From the NCBI GenBank assembly GCA_964651475.1, contig CAZYXV010000009.1:62001-126000 (forward strand): DNA of 64,000 nt, written 5' to 3'. Positions 53,154-62,019 of this stretch are shown here, piece after piece (position 1 is the first letter of the stretch; each line of letters starts with the position of its first letter). The notes beneath the pieces were generated by a model. It had not been told where the DNA came from and did no database searches. It saw only the letters and a program-made list of their open reading frames with translations. The translations under genes and the position numbers were made by a program. Source of the DNA: JBGSMF01 sp964651475. Its GTDB lineage: Bacteria; Chloroflexota; Anaerolineae; Fen-1058.

Positions 53154-53738
53154 TTGAGTTCGAGATTGCCTCCCACGCCGCCGCCGTCTCAGTGGCTGTG
53201 GTTGATACGAATACTCACGCTCGTCTTGGTGATTGCCGCTGTGGTAGCTGCGTTCTACTTTCGCGACCACATCCAGGCGCTTCGACCTTACGGCTACGCG
53301 GGGGTCTTTGCCATCAGCCTGATCGGTAACGCTACATTGATTTTGCCCGTGCCCGGGCTGGCCGTCACATCCATCATGGGGGCGGTGCTGAATCCCATCC
53401 TGGTGGGCATTGTGGCCGGCCTGGGCCAGGCCATAGGCGAAATGACGGGCTACATGGCCGGTTACAGCCTGGTGGGCGCAGGCAGCAGCCAGACTTTTCT
53501 GGACAACAACCCCCGCTATCATAAACTGGCGGCGTGGATGCGCCGCTACGGTGCGTGGACCATCTTTGTGCTGGCGGCCATTCCCAATCCGGCATTTGAC
53601 GTGGCGGGATTGGTCGCTGGCGCGCTGCGCGTACCGGTGTGGAAATTCTTGCTGATGGTGGCGATGGGCGGAGCGATCAAGAACACGGCTTTTGCGTACC
53701 TGGGCCGGGTTGGCAGCGAGGTGTTCACCCATTGGTAA
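53154..53738 (+). CDS. VTT/DedA-like membrane protein
   Basis: 194 residues, five or so hydrophobic segments, VTT (SNARE-associated) domain type. Family-like parts are GNATLILPVPGLAVTSIMGAVLNP, VAGLGQAIGEMTGYMAGYSLVG and the late block FVLAAIPNPAFDVAGLVAGALRVPVWKFLLMVAMGG. Members of this superfamily act as lipid scramblases or lipid-carrier flippases (undecaprenyl phosphate in some DedA proteins). The start is TTG 53154 behind AGAGGAA, 11 bases after pheT, so it may end the T-box operon. Confidence 0.82.
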   Translation: MSSRLPPTPPPSQWLWLIRILTLVLVIAAVVAAFYFRDHIQALRPYGYAGVFAISLIGNATLILPVPGLAVTSIMGAVLNPILVGIVAGLGQAIGEMTGYMAGYSLVGAGSSQTFLDNNPRYHKLAAWMRRYGAWTIFVLAAIPNPAFDVAGLVAGALRVPVWKFLLMVAMGGAIKNTAFAYLGRVGSEVFTHW

Positions 53739-53773
53739 TGATGCAGATCAAGAATCCGCGCGCGCCTCGTCCC

Positions 53774-53903
53774 AAAGTCTCGTTTCCTTTTTCGCCAGAG
53801 TCTAGCAGGCTGTCAGAGAACCCCGCTCAGGCCGCCGTCCTCGGCGGCCCGCACGCGCCGGGGACGGCGCAAAAGTCCCGTTTCCTTTTTCGCCAGAGTC
53901 TAG
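53774..53903 (+). repeat. 32-bp direct repeats flanking a dispersed-repeat copy
   Basis: 53774-53805 and 53872-53903 are 31/32 identical (t53780 against c53878). They share the GTTTCCTTTTTCGCCAGAGT core. They bracket 66 bases that are almost entirely the dispersed GC-rich repeat. The layout resembles a duplication produced on insertion or a tandem-repeat expansion. Confidence 0.9.
53802..53870 (+). repeat. Dispersed GC-rich hairpin repeat, copy 2
   Basis: Same element as 24822-24917 in the opposite orientation, with an internal segment of about 24 bases missing. Two hairpins are visible: GCCGCC/GGCGGC (53831-53836 with 53842-53847) and GCGCCG/CGGCGC (53855-53860 with 53865-53870). Start and end match the other copy (CTAGCAGGCTGTC ... 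GGGGACGGCGC). Confidence 0.85.
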
Positions 53904-53919
53904 CCTGGGGCCAGGATTG

Positions 53920-55632
53920 ATGAGCACTTTTATACTTGGGGTCAATGCTGCTTATCATGACTCTTCGGCGGCGTTGATTGAGGACAACCAAATCATCGCT
54001 GCGGCAGAAGAGGAGCGTTTTACTCGCGTTAAGCATGGCAAGCGTCCGAATGCGTACACAACGCACGAATTGCCGTTCCACGCGATTGATTATTGCCTGC
54101 GAGAGGCCGGGATTTACCTGGATCAAGTCCGTCACATCGCCTATTCTTTTGACCCCTCCCTGCTGCCTGCCCACTTGATCCCGCCTGAGGGATTTCACCT
54201 GGCGCCTCATCAACCAGATTGGGCCAGGCTTTCGTTATTCTCGCACCCGGCTTTTTCGTCAAGCATTTGGAATGCTCCCCTGCTTCTTCACAAACTAGTC
54301 CCGCACCACCTGCGCGAGCGACTGGAGCTGAAAGATAAAGATAACCCGCCTTATCAATGGCATTTTGTCCCTCACCACCTTGCTCACGCTGCGAGTTCAT
54401 TTTTCCCTTCTCCCTTCTCGCAGGCTGCCATTCTCACAATGGACGGAGTAGGAGAGAGTGTTACTTCAATGGGTGGATACGGCGAGGGAACGCACATCCA
54501 AGTCATATCCCAAGTTCTCTTCCCAAACTCGCTTGGCATGCTTTACGAAAGGATCACAGCTTGCCTGGGATTCATTCCGTCGAGCGATGAAGGCAAAGTT
54601 ATGGCAATGGCATCCTTGGGGCGGCCCAGGTTCCTTGACGTTTTTCAAAAGGTAATCTGTTTCAACCAAGATGGCACTTTTACTACACGCAGTTTTGATT
54701 TCGAGCAAATCTTTGGCAAGGCACGCAAGCCAACCGAGCCATTGCAGCAAGTCCATTATGACATCGCCGCCAGCCTGCAAAAAGCGCTTGAGGCAGTGGT
54801 TGTTCAACTGGCAAGCTGGTTGCACCGCGCGACCGGCTCGACGATGTTGTGTATGGCTGGAGGAGTGGCGCTCAATTGCGTCATGAACAGCCGGGTTCGC
54901 GCAGAGACGCCCTTTAAGGAGATTTTTATTCAACCAGCCGCCGGAGATGCCGGGACAGCTTTGGGAGCGGCGTTGTGGGTCTCTTCACAATTGGGGTACC
55001 CACGCCCCCCCAGTATGGCGCACGCTTACCTGGGGCCAGGGTATGCGGATGATAGTATCGAGGCTGAATTGAAACGCTGGAAGCTCGGCTATCGTACAGT
55101 TGGAAATATTGTCCGCGAGGTCGCTGGTTTGCTGGCTCGACAAAAAATTGTAGGGTGGTTTCAAGGGCGGATGGAATTTGGGCCGCGCGCGTTGGGGGCG
55201 CGAAGCATCTTGGCCTCGCCGACTGATGCAGAGATGACGCAGCGACTTAACCGGCTCAAGGGACGAGAGTTCTTTCGCCCTGTGGCGCCTGTGGTGCTGG
55301 AAGAACAGATGCACCGCTACTTTGTTGGCGCGGCGACTTGTCCATTCATGTTGTTCACGTTTGACCTGATTCCCGAGATGCGTTCAATTATTCCCGCGGC
55401 TGAACACGTGGATGGCACCGCTCGCATCCAGACAGTGAACGAGTCGCAATCGCCCAGGCTATACGAACTGTTAAAAGCTTTTGGCGATTTGACGGGCATT
55501 TATGTCCTCATCAATACTTCTTTCAACACGCAGAGAGAGCCAATTGTCTGCACACCCGAAGACGCCCTGCGAACTTTTTACGCTTCCGAGCTTGATGCGC
55601 TGGCGATAGGCAATTTTTTGATTTTGAAGTAG
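53920..55632 (+). CDS. NodU/CmcH/TobZ-type O-carbamoyltransferase
   Basis: Predicted to transfer a carbamoyl group from carbamoyl phosphate, through carbamoyl-AMP, to a hydroxyl of a sugar or natural product. 570 residues. The N-terminal Kae1-like domain opens ILGVNAAYHDSSAALIED. It has the metal-binding HHLAHAASSFFPSPF (about residue 152) and MAGGVALNCVMNSRV (about 310). The C-terminal domain has the family block GRMEFGPRALGARSILASP (about 413-431) and INTSFNTQREPIVCTPEDALRTF. ATG 53920 is preferred to the adjacent TTG. First gene of the plus-strand biosynthetic cluster, directly after the repeat region; no clear promoter was found. Confidence 0.9.
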   Translation: MSTFILGVNAAYHDSSAALIEDNQIIAAAEEERFTRVKHGKRPNAYTTHELPFHAIDYCLREAGIYLDQVRHIAYSFDPSLLPAHLIPPEGFHLAPHQPDWARLSLFSHPAFSSSIWNAPLLLHKLVPHHLRERLELKDKDNPPYQWHFVPHHLAHAASSFFPSPFSQAAILTMDGVGESVTSMGGYGEGTHIQVISQVLFPNSLGMLYERITACLGFIPSSDEGKVMAMASLGRPRFLDVFQKVICFNQDGTFTTRSFDFEQIFGKARKPTEPLQQVHYDIAASLQKALEAVVVQLASWLHRATGSTMLCMAGGVALNCVMNSRVRAETPFKEIFIQPAAGDAGTALGAALWVSSQLGYPRPPSMAHAYLGPGYADDSIEAELKRWKLGYRTVGNIVREVAGLLARQKIVGWFQGRMEFGPRALGARSILASPTDAEMTQRLNRLKGREFFRPVAPVVLEEQMHRYFVGAATCPFMLFTFDLIPEMRSIIPAAEHVDGTARIQTVNESQSPRLYELLKAFGDLTGIYVLINTSFNTQREPIVCTPEDALRTFYASELDALAIGNFLILK

Positions 55633-55641
55633 GAGAGAGAC

Positions 55642-56805
55642 TTGCGAGTTGGCATCGTGTCAAGCGAATTTCCACCCGCTTTTGGCGGAGTTGGTCAATC
55701 TGTCCGCAGAATTGCCAGAGGGTTGGCGAAAGCAGGCGTTGAGGTCAGCATCATCGTCTTGCCGGCAGGCAGCGATGATACACCCAATCTTTGTCCGCCG
55801 CACCATCAGCAGGACAGTGATGGATCAGTGCAAGTATATCGGCTGCATCCTGCTGTGCGCCGGCCTCGCAAAGACACAGACAACTCTGGCCGTGACGTTG
55901 CCTGTTTTGAGTGGCTGTGTGGTTTTGCCGTCGAGAAACAGTTGGACGTGTTGCACTGCTTCTATATTAGCCATACGGGGCTTATCACAGGCCTGGCGGC
56001 ACGTGGATGTGGGCTGCCGTTTATAGCCAGCGTTCGCGGCAATGACCTGCACCAGGACCTCTTTGACGTTCGGCGCCTGGAGCATATTCGCTGGACTATG
56101 CAAAATGCTGACATGCTTATTTTCGTAAGCGCTTCGTCAAGCAAGCGCGCGGCCATGGTAGACCACATACAAGGATCTGTGCGCGTCATTTGGAACAGTG
56201 TTGATCCCAACGAATTCGAGCCGGCAATCTATCCCGTTGAGATCGGTGTAGATATCTGTAGCCCTGTGATTGCCAGCGCAGGGGAATTTCGGCGCAAAAA
56301 GGGGATCGAACAACTGTTGGAAGCCTGTGCCAGGCTTGGTACACAGGTGACGCTTTTGCTGATCGGAGATTTCAGTTGGGCCGAACGCGAGTACTGGCTT
56401 CAACATGTGCTTCCGAACACAGCGCCGGCTCTGCGCCTGGTAATCACGGGAATGGTGCCGCATTCGGCGATGTTGAGATATTTTAACTTGGCCGATGTTG
56501 TCGTTTTTCCCTCAATTCACGACGGTTGCCCCAACAGTCTTCTTGAAGCAATGCTTGCTGGTCGCCCCATCCTATGTACTCGCGCTGGAGCTATGGGAGA
56601 CATCATAGACAAGAGCCATGGCGGTATCGTCGTGGAGCCTTGCTCAGCGGAGCGCTTGGCAGGCCAGATCAACTATCTCTTGAATGACCCGGCATTGCGT
56701 CATACGCTCGGTGAACGAGGAAGAGCATTTGTCTTGGAGCAACTCACGCCGGAAATTGAGACCAGGGCATGGATGGATTGTTATTCCAGCTTATTGGGGA
56801 CTTGA
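55642..56805 (+). CDS. Glycosyltransferase family 4
   Basis: 387 residues, GT-B fold. The N-terminus has the GT4 opening GIVSSEFPPAFGGVGQSVRRIARGLAKAG. The donor domain has ASAGEFRRKKGIEQLLEAC and the E-x7-E type region DGCPNSLLEAMLAGRPILCT. Retaining sugar transfer from a nucleotide sugar is expected; the sugar is unknown. The start is TTG 55642 behind AGGAGAG, nine bases after the carbamoyltransferase. The next gene encodes a deacetylase joined to another glycosyltransferase, so this enzyme may add N-acetylglucosamine that is then deacetylated, as in the bacillithiol and aminoglycoside routes. That link is inference. Confidence 0.88.
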   Translation: MRVGIVSSEFPPAFGGVGQSVRRIARGLAKAGVEVSIIVLPAGSDDTPNLCPPHHQQDSDGSVQVYRLHPAVRRPRKDTDNSGRDVACFEWLCGFAVEKQLDVLHCFYISHTGLITGLAARGCGLPFIASVRGNDLHQDLFDVRRLEHIRWTMQNADMLIFVSASSSKRAAMVDHIQGSVRVIWNSVDPNEFEPAIYPVEIGVDICSPVIASAGEFRRKKGIEQLLEACARLGTQVTLLLIGDFSWAEREYWLQHVLPNTAPALRLVITGMVPHSAMLRYFNLADVVVFPSIHDGCPNSLLEAMLAGRPILCTRAGAMGDIIDKSHGGIVVEPCSAERLAGQINYLLNDPALRHTLGERGRAFVLEQLTPEIETRAWMDCYSSLLGT

Positions 56806-56829
56806 AATAGTGAGAGTCAAGAACTGCAG

Positions 56830-58380
56830 GTGAAACAAGCTTTGTTAGTGACGGCTCACCCTGATGACGAACTCTTGTGGTTCGGCGGGACGATCCTTTT
56901 GCATGCGGATTGGGACTGGACCATTGTTTGCGCCACGTATGACGAACAATCGGCCAGGGGAAGTGATTTCAGGCAAATATGCCGCGAATTGCGCGCCCGC
57001 TACGTCCTGCTTGGCCTAGACGATGCCCCTGCGACCCTTTTGGATGAGGACGAATTGGAGGAGCGACTGAGCCAGTTTGCCTCGCTGAAGCACTGGGATC
57101 TCGTGTTCACGCACAATGCAAGCGGCGAGTATGGACATATCCATCACCGCCAGGTGAATCGAATAGTTCGAAAGCTTTGGGCAAATGTTGTCACAAGTGG
57201 ATTTGGCGCCATAAACATCAATGCCGTGATTCACCTGCCCGAAGCGATTTTCATCCGCAAGAAAACGCTCTTTGACCTTTATCAGAACGCGGGCAAAAAC
57301 GCGCGTATGCGGCTATACCCCCCCTTCAAGCTGGCGTATGAGCCTTGGGTGATTCCTGAAGGCGTGACACTTGAGGCAGCAGAGAAACTCAGGCCATCCA
57401 AAACCTGGAAGGAACTCTCTGGGCTGGCAGACCTGGCACGCCGAGAGGCCGAGCATACGCATAAAATCGCGGTGCTCGCAGATACCCAAGGATGGGCGCA
57501 CGACGTGATTATCAGCAACGTAAGGCGTAACCTGCCCCCTGAATTCGATCTGGACATCTTTTTTCTATACGACGGAAACTTTACTCGACAGCTCCCGGTT
57601 GCTGTAAATGAAAACGATTATGATTTGATACACCTGTTGTCGTGGCGTTACTGGCCGGCAATCAAAGATTGGGGATACCCTCGCCACAAGCTAGTTACTA
57701 CCCTGATTGGCCATCGCGAGGTTAATGTTCACAGTTCTAAATTTCTCGAAACTATGCGCCATTTCACGCGGGTTTCGGTTGTTTCTCCAAGGTTGTACAA
57801 GGAACTCGCTCCCGTTGTGCCTGATCTGTTCTTGACCCCGTGCGGGGTTGATTCACAAATCTTTTTTCCAACCTTGGAGGACATGCGGGGGGAATTCACT
57901 TTTGGCGCAGTTGGGCGAAATTATGTCGTTGAGGGCGAGTCGGATGATATAAAAGGCTGGGAAAAAATCCTGGAGCCGCTGGCCAGGGAGGTGCGCCCAT
58001 TGCAGGCCCGCTATCTTCAGGTAGATAAAGCCGCTCGATTCTCTTACGAGAGCATGCCAGGCTTCTACCGCCAATTGCATTGTTACCTTTGCGCTTCCAA
58101 GACTGAAGGGCTGCCCTTGCCTTTACTGGAGGCGGCTTCCTGTGGTTTGATCTTGCTGAGCACCGATGTTGGGATTGCCCCTGAAATCATAACAGCAGGG
58201 CGGAATGGGAGCCTCTTGCCCAGAGAGGTGGGGGCTTTCATTCAAGCGATCCGCGAATTATCTGAGCGGCCTGAACGTTGGGCTGCCATGGGCCAACACA
58301 GCCGGAGGGTCATCCTCAATGGGTGGGATTGGTGGAGCCTTGTCCCCAAGTGGATTGAATTTTATCGGGCGGATTCATGA
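56830..58380 (+). CDS. PIG-L deacetylase fused to a GT-B glycosyltransferase
   Basis: A 516-residue two-domain enzyme. The N-terminal PIG-L zinc deacetylase has His10-Pro-Asp-Asp-Glu14 and the second ligand motif GEYGHIHH (99-106). From about residue 210 a glycosyltransferase-like domain follows (TPCGVDSQIFFPT; FTFGAVGRNYVVEG; CASKTEGLPLPLLEAASCGLILLSTDVGIAPEII, with the E-x7-E region). The fusion suggests that an N-acetyl sugar is deacetylated and extended by the same protein. The join region (about 170-210) is short. The start is GTG 56830. Related pairs exist as separate proteins in bacillithiol, mycothiol and aminoglycoside routes; the fusion itself I do not recognise. Confidence 0.85.
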   Translation: MKQALLVTAHPDDELLWFGGTILLHADWDWTIVCATYDEQSARGSDFRQICRELRARYVLLGLDDAPATLLDEDELEERLSQFASLKHWDLVFTHNASGEYGHIHHRQVNRIVRKLWANVVTSGFGAININAVIHLPEAIFIRKKTLFDLYQNAGKNARMRLYPPFKLAYEPWVIPEGVTLEAAEKLRPSKTWKELSGLADLARREAEHTHKIAVLADTQGWAHDVIISNVRRNLPPEFDLDIFFLYDGNFTRQLPVAVNENDYDLIHLLSWRYWPAIKDWGYPRHKLVTTLIGHREVNVHSSKFLETMRHFTRVSVVSPRLYKELAPVVPDLFLTPCGVDSQIFFPTLEDMRGEFTFGAVGRNYVVEGESDDIKGWEKILEPLAREVRPLQARYLQVDKAARFSYESMPGFYRQLHCYLCASKTEGLPLPLLEAASCGLILLSTDVGIAPEIITAGRNGSLLPREVGAFIQAIRELSERPERWAAMGQHSRRVILNGWDWWSLVPKWIEFYRADS

Positions 58381-59360
58381 GTGCGCAGCATTCTTTCAAA
58401 AGGCTGGTGATAGAGCCGACCTATGCTTGTAATTTGCATTGCACGCATTGCTATGTCTACCGTTCGGCCCGGGCTGCGGGGCGCATGGCCCACATACGCG
58501 ATTCGCTTCCGCTTTCTTTCTGGAAAAGAGTACTGCTCAGCGCGCCAGAGGACATAACTGTTCATTTTACCGGCGGCGAGCTTTTTGAGTATCCTGAAAT
58601 GTTCGGATTGCTAGAGTACACTAGCGCCCGGTTCCCCTTTACACTCTCAACCAATGGTACTCACCTGGACTTGCAGGCCTGCCAACTTTTGGCCGCTTTA
58701 GCTCCGCGCCAGGTGACTGTTTCAATTCTCGGAACCGAACCGATCCACGATGCCATCACGCACGTTCGTGGAAGCTATCGCAAGGCTACAAGCACTATTG
58801 AGTGCCTGAGCCGTCTCCTGCCAGCCGGCCGAGTTTACGTTAATTTCGTGCTGCTGCCCGAAAATGCACACGTCGTCGCCCAAGTTGTCCAACGAGTTGA
58901 GAAGCTTGGCGCGGCCAGGATGGTTATCCAACTGTTCGACCCCGCATTGAATCGCTGCGGCATCGTCGCCGGACTAGAGCCACTCGCACCGCAAAGCCTG
59001 GATTGGTCAGGGGTTGGTTTGGCCAAACTGGCGCAAATTCTAGAAGCAATCCAACATAGAGATAGTCGAAACATGCCAGTCTTGCTGGCTTCAGATATGA
59101 CCCCTGCCGAAATTGTTGAATACATATCGGGTGGATTCGACATTAATCAATGGACCTGCGCCGAGCAATTTGACACGCTGCGCTGTTCACCTGCTGGCCG
59201 GGTGTACACGTGTACCGGCCTCGAGATAGGTTCCATGGAACAGCAAGGGGTTATCGAGTTATGGCAATCGCAAGCGTACACGGCTTTCAGGCAAGCTCGT
59301 ATGGATGCAGCTTTAGAAAACGGCTGCTCGGGCTGCTGCAAGATACGCCGGAAAGGGTGA
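58377..59360 (+). CDS. Radical SAM enzyme with SPASM-like C-terminus
   Basis: 327 residues. The radical SAM cluster motif is Cys18-x3-Cys22-x2-Cys25 (CNLHCTHC) near the N-terminus, followed by the GGE motif (FTGGELFEYPEMF) and STNGTHLD. The C-terminus has extra cysteines (TCAEQFDTLRCSPAGRVYTCTG and CSGCCKIRRKG) spaced like a SPASM/twitch auxiliary iron-sulfur site. Many relatives modify peptides, but others act on sugars or cyclitols. No small peptide gene was seen beside it. Overlaps the previous gene by four bases (ATGA). Confidence 0.85.
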   Translation: MSAQHSFKRLVIEPTYACNLHCTHCYVYRSARAAGRMAHIRDSLPLSFWKRVLLSAPEDITVHFTGGELFEYPEMFGLLEYTSARFPFTLSTNGTHLDLQACQLLAALAPRQVTVSILGTEPIHDAITHVRGSYRKATSTIECLSRLLPAGRVYVNFVLLPENAHVVAQVVQRVEKLGAARMVIQLFDPALNRCGIVAGLEPLAPQSLDWSGVGLAKLAQILEAIQHRDSRNMPVLLASDMTPAEIVEYISGGFDINQWTCAEQFDTLRCSPAGRVYTCTGLEIGSMEQQGVIELWQSQAYTAFRQARMDAALENGCSGCCKIRRKG

Positions 59361-59364
59361 GTCA

Positions 59365-60405
59365 GTGAACTATAATCCCTATTACGATCAACAAGATTTC
59401 CAACAACACAAATATCAGGACCAATCAACGCTCCACTTGTTGGATTGGGGGCTCCAGCGCCTGCGCCAGAGGCGTTCGTCAAATCGCCCCGATCATTTGC
59501 GAGAGTCTTTGCGCCGGCTTTTGCTTGGCAATCTTGAAACCGACCTGGCTGAGTTGAGGCTTGAGCTGAGCGTTTGCCACACGTTTTCTAATGGTTCGTG
59601 TGAATGTTTTGAGCTGGCGCTTGACATTGGCAGTCTTGTCAACACTCGGGCGACCCTTCTGTTCCCGCACGATCGTCGCCCCCAATCACCTGTGTTTATT
59701 TGTTTGCATGGACACCAGCTTGAAGGCCGGCAGTGGACCAAGACGGCAGGCCCCGCAGCGGCATTGAGCCAGGCTGGATACGCCTGCCTGTGCCCTGACT
59801 TGCTCGGCCTGGGAGAATCTCGTGGCGTCACAGAGAACATCACTCGTGGGAATATCGCCTATGATTTATTGGTTCATGACGCTCTGATGCTGGGCTGGAA
59901 CTTGAATGGACTGCGCTTGTGGACCTTGGAGCGGTGGATGCAAGAGCTCGGATCCCATGACCTGTTCAGCCAACGGCTAAATGGCTTGGCTTGCGCGGGA
60001 TTTTCATTGGGAGGCGAGTTGGCTCTTTACCTGAGCGCGCTGCACACCGAGATTGCGCCGGTGTACATTTCAGATTACGCTTGTGATTGGCAAGCTTCTT
60101 ATTGGTCCAAGCTTCATTGCAGGTGTGCCTATGTACCCGGCCTGATGCGCATGGCCGAGCTTGTGGATATCTACCGGCTTATCGTTCCTCGCCCATTGGC
60201 TCTTGAAGTAAGCCGTTACGACCACAGTTTCCCCTGGCAAGCGACACAACAACTCTTGAAGCAAGTTAGCGCTTGTTACGGCGACTTTAAAGGGCCGCGC
60301 TTTCATCCGGTTGTGAAAGAGAGCGAGCACGTTTTCAACTGCGCTCCACAAACATTGGCGTTTCTTGAAACAGCGATTGATGAAATGATTGATGGAAAAG
60401 GCTAG
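59365..60405 (+). CDS. Alpha/beta hydrolase
   Basis: 346 residues. The hydrolase fold has HGHQLEGRQW (oxyanion region) and the nucleophile elbow GFSLGGE with Ser214. A late acid (EVSRYDHSFPW) and His (KESEHVFN) complete a plausible triad. It resembles dienelactone-hydrolase or acetylxylan-esterase-like proteins. The N-terminal 100 residues are an additional helical part that could cap the active site. The start is GTG 59365 with AAGGGTGAG ahead, five bases after the radical SAM gene. In this cluster it could act as an acyl-sugar esterase or acyltransferase; the substrate is unknown. Confidence 0.78.
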   Translation: MNYNPYYDQQDFQQHKYQDQSTLHLLDWGLQRLRQRRSSNRPDHLRESLRRLLLGNLETDLAELRLELSVCHTFSNGSCECFELALDIGSLVNTRATLLFPHDRRPQSPVFICLHGHQLEGRQWTKTAGPAAALSQAGYACLCPDLLGLGESRGVTENITRGNIAYDLLVHDALMLGWNLNGLRLWTLERWMQELGSHDLFSQRLNGLACAGFSLGGELALYLSALHTEIAPVYISDYACDWQASYWSKLHCRCAYVPGLMRMAELVDIYRLIVPRPLALEVSRYDHSFPWQATQQLLKQVSACYGDFKGPRFHPVVKESEHVFNCAPQTLAFLETAIDEMIDGKG

Positions 60406-61213
60406 AAAAATCCCGCGGTTCGTAGGTGAAGGCTACAGTTTTGATCCTGTGGCGCCTCAGTATGGCAGCCGGCCCGATTATCCCGAATCTTTTTATAGGG
60501 AATTATGCGGCAGGGTGAGGCATCTTGAAAATGGGTGGGTCGTAGATCTCGGTTGCGGAGATGCGCGCCTGGCAGAACACATTGCCGCCCGGGATTCTAA
60601 AGTGTTCGCGCTCGACCAGTCCGCGCAGATGCTGGCAGCGGCAACACGACGCCTAGAATCGGCTCGTTTCAGAGTGCACCTCGTGCGGGGAGAGGCCGAG
60701 AACCTTCCAATCCCACGCAATGCCGCAGATGTGGTTATTATCGGGCAGGCGTTCCATTGGATGAGAAAGCACAGGGTCGCTCGGGAGGTGACCAGAGTTT
60801 TGAAGCCGCGTGGCCTGTGGATTGTTTTCTGGGTCCAGCCGCAGATGCCCTTGCCGCTCTCTGCTCAAATTGCCGATGACCTGATTGCTCAAGTTGTGCC
60901 AAATTATGATCCGACAATGGCTCGGCAGTTAGATGCAAAGAGCCAAATTCCTGCCGGTTATGGATTCCAGGTGCAAACCTGGCAAACCGAGTTCACTCAC
61001 ACCTATGGGCTTGACGACTATACCGCTATGACGGCGAGCAAGTCGTACGTGGCGGCCTCGTTGAGCGACGAGGACCTGATCCGGTTCAAGGCCAGATTGC
61101 TCCAACGTTTGCAGCAGAGTGGCCTGGGACCTGGCCTGGCAGAGCGATATCTTTTGACGGCTTGTTTTGCCGGGCGTGGAGGAGGCAGAATTGGAAAGAG
61201 CGAGGCGTCTTAA
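60392..61213 (+). CDS. SAM-dependent methyltransferase (UbiE/Methyltransf_11-like)
   Basis: 273 residues. SAM motif I is VVDLGCGDARLAEHIAARD, motif II FALDQSAQML, and the post-motif GEAENLPIPRNAADVVIIGQAFHWM is typical of the Methyltransf_11 group. The N-terminus (FDPVAPQYGSRPDYPESFY) also fits small-molecule methyltransferases. ATG 60392 overlaps the hydrolase gene by 14 bases, so it is translationally coupled. It is likely to methylate the cluster product; O, N or C specificity cannot be told. Confidence 0.85.
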   Translation: MEKARKIPRFVGEGYSFDPVAPQYGSRPDYPESFYRELCGRVRHLENGWVVDLGCGDARLAEHIAARDSKVFALDQSAQMLAAATRRLESARFRVHLVRGEAENLPIPRNAADVVIIGQAFHWMRKHRVAREVTRVLKPRGLWIVFWVQPQMPLPLSAQIADDLIAQVVPNYDPTMARQLDAKSQIPAGYGFQVQTWQTEFTHTYGLDDYTAMTASKSYVAASLSDEDLIRFKARLLQRLQQSGLGPGLAERYLLTACFAGRGGGRIGKSEAS

Positions 61214-62012
61214 TCTGCTGATTTGCGGGGCCATGCGTTCCGGCACGACTTCCCTCAAAGAGTATTTGAGTGAACACCCGGAAATCGAGTTTGTGGATGG
61301 CAAAGACATTATCGTTGGCGATCAATTTCGAGGCTATTATCCCTTTGCAAGCCCAAGCCTGGCCCAATCCCAACTAGGAGACGACGCCCAAATTTACGAG
61401 AGCATTTGCGCCAAGTTGGCCGGGAGGGCCGCCTATATCGCGGACAAGAGGGCCTATTTCATGTTTTTCCCCCACATTCCCCTTAATCTACGCGAGCAGC
61501 TACCGCAGATCAAGCTCATATTCATTCTTAGAAACCCGGTAGAGATTGTGTATTCTGCGTTCTGGTATGGGGAACGAAATCCAGAGAATCCGGTAACTTT
61601 TGAGGAATACCTGGCTGCCTCTATGGCTAAAATCAACCAGGCTGCCAGCAGTTTTAGACGCAACGAGTGGCTAGATCTTTTTCGCCCCGGTTCCGAACTG
61701 CCCATTTTGGTAGAGCGCGGGATTTATCACCCTCAAATCATGCGATTCTTTCGCTTGTTTAAAAAAGATCAGATCCTTGTGCTGCGATTCGATCACTTAG
61801 TCCAAGACCCGGCAGTGGTGATGCGCCAAATCCTCAGTTTTTTGGACCTTCCTCAAGGTTTTAAATTCAGCGGCCTGGGGAAACAGCATAATGCTTCCCC
61901 TCCCCGCCCGCCTTTGGATGCGCAGATCAAGACCCACCTGCAAGAGATTTACGCCGAATCGAACCGCAAGCTGCTTTCTTTCTTGGGGTGGCCGCCTTCA
62001 CTCTGGGATTAG
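61191..62012 (+). CDS. PAPS-dependent sulfotransferase
   Basis: About 273 residues of the carbohydrate-type sulfotransferase fold. The 5'-phosphosulfate loop is GAMRSGTTSLKEYL (about 13-26), and the 3'-phosphate strand is IFILRNPVEIVYSAFWYG. Late GIYHPQIMRFFRLF and FDHLVQDPAVVMRQILSFLDL are typical of sulfotransferases acting on carbohydrates. The start is placed at TTG 61191, preceded by GGAGGAGG (61178-61185); it overlaps the methyltransferase by 23 bases. Upstream in-frame TTG/GTG starts lack this site. Last plus-strand gene of the cluster; it would add sulfate to the sugar product. Confidence 0.87.
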   Translation: MERARRLNLLICGAMRSGTTSLKEYLSEHPEIEFVDGKDIIVGDQFRGYYPFASPSLAQSQLGDDAQIYESICAKLAGRAAYIADKRAYFMFFPHIPLNLREQLPQIKLIFILRNPVEIVYSAFWYGERNPENPVTFEEYLAASMAKINQAASSFRRNEWLDLFRPGSELPILVERGIYHPQIMRFFRLFKKDQILVLRFDHLVQDPAVVMRQILSFLDLPQGFKFSGLGKQHNASPPRPPLDAQIKTHLQEIYAESNRKLLSFLGWPPSLWD

Positions 62013-62019
62013 GCTGATT

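Noticed and set aside
53639..53920. 93-residue open frame across the VTT gene end and the repeat
   Set aside because: It reads through the dispersed repeat and out of frame with the VTT gene; it has no features.
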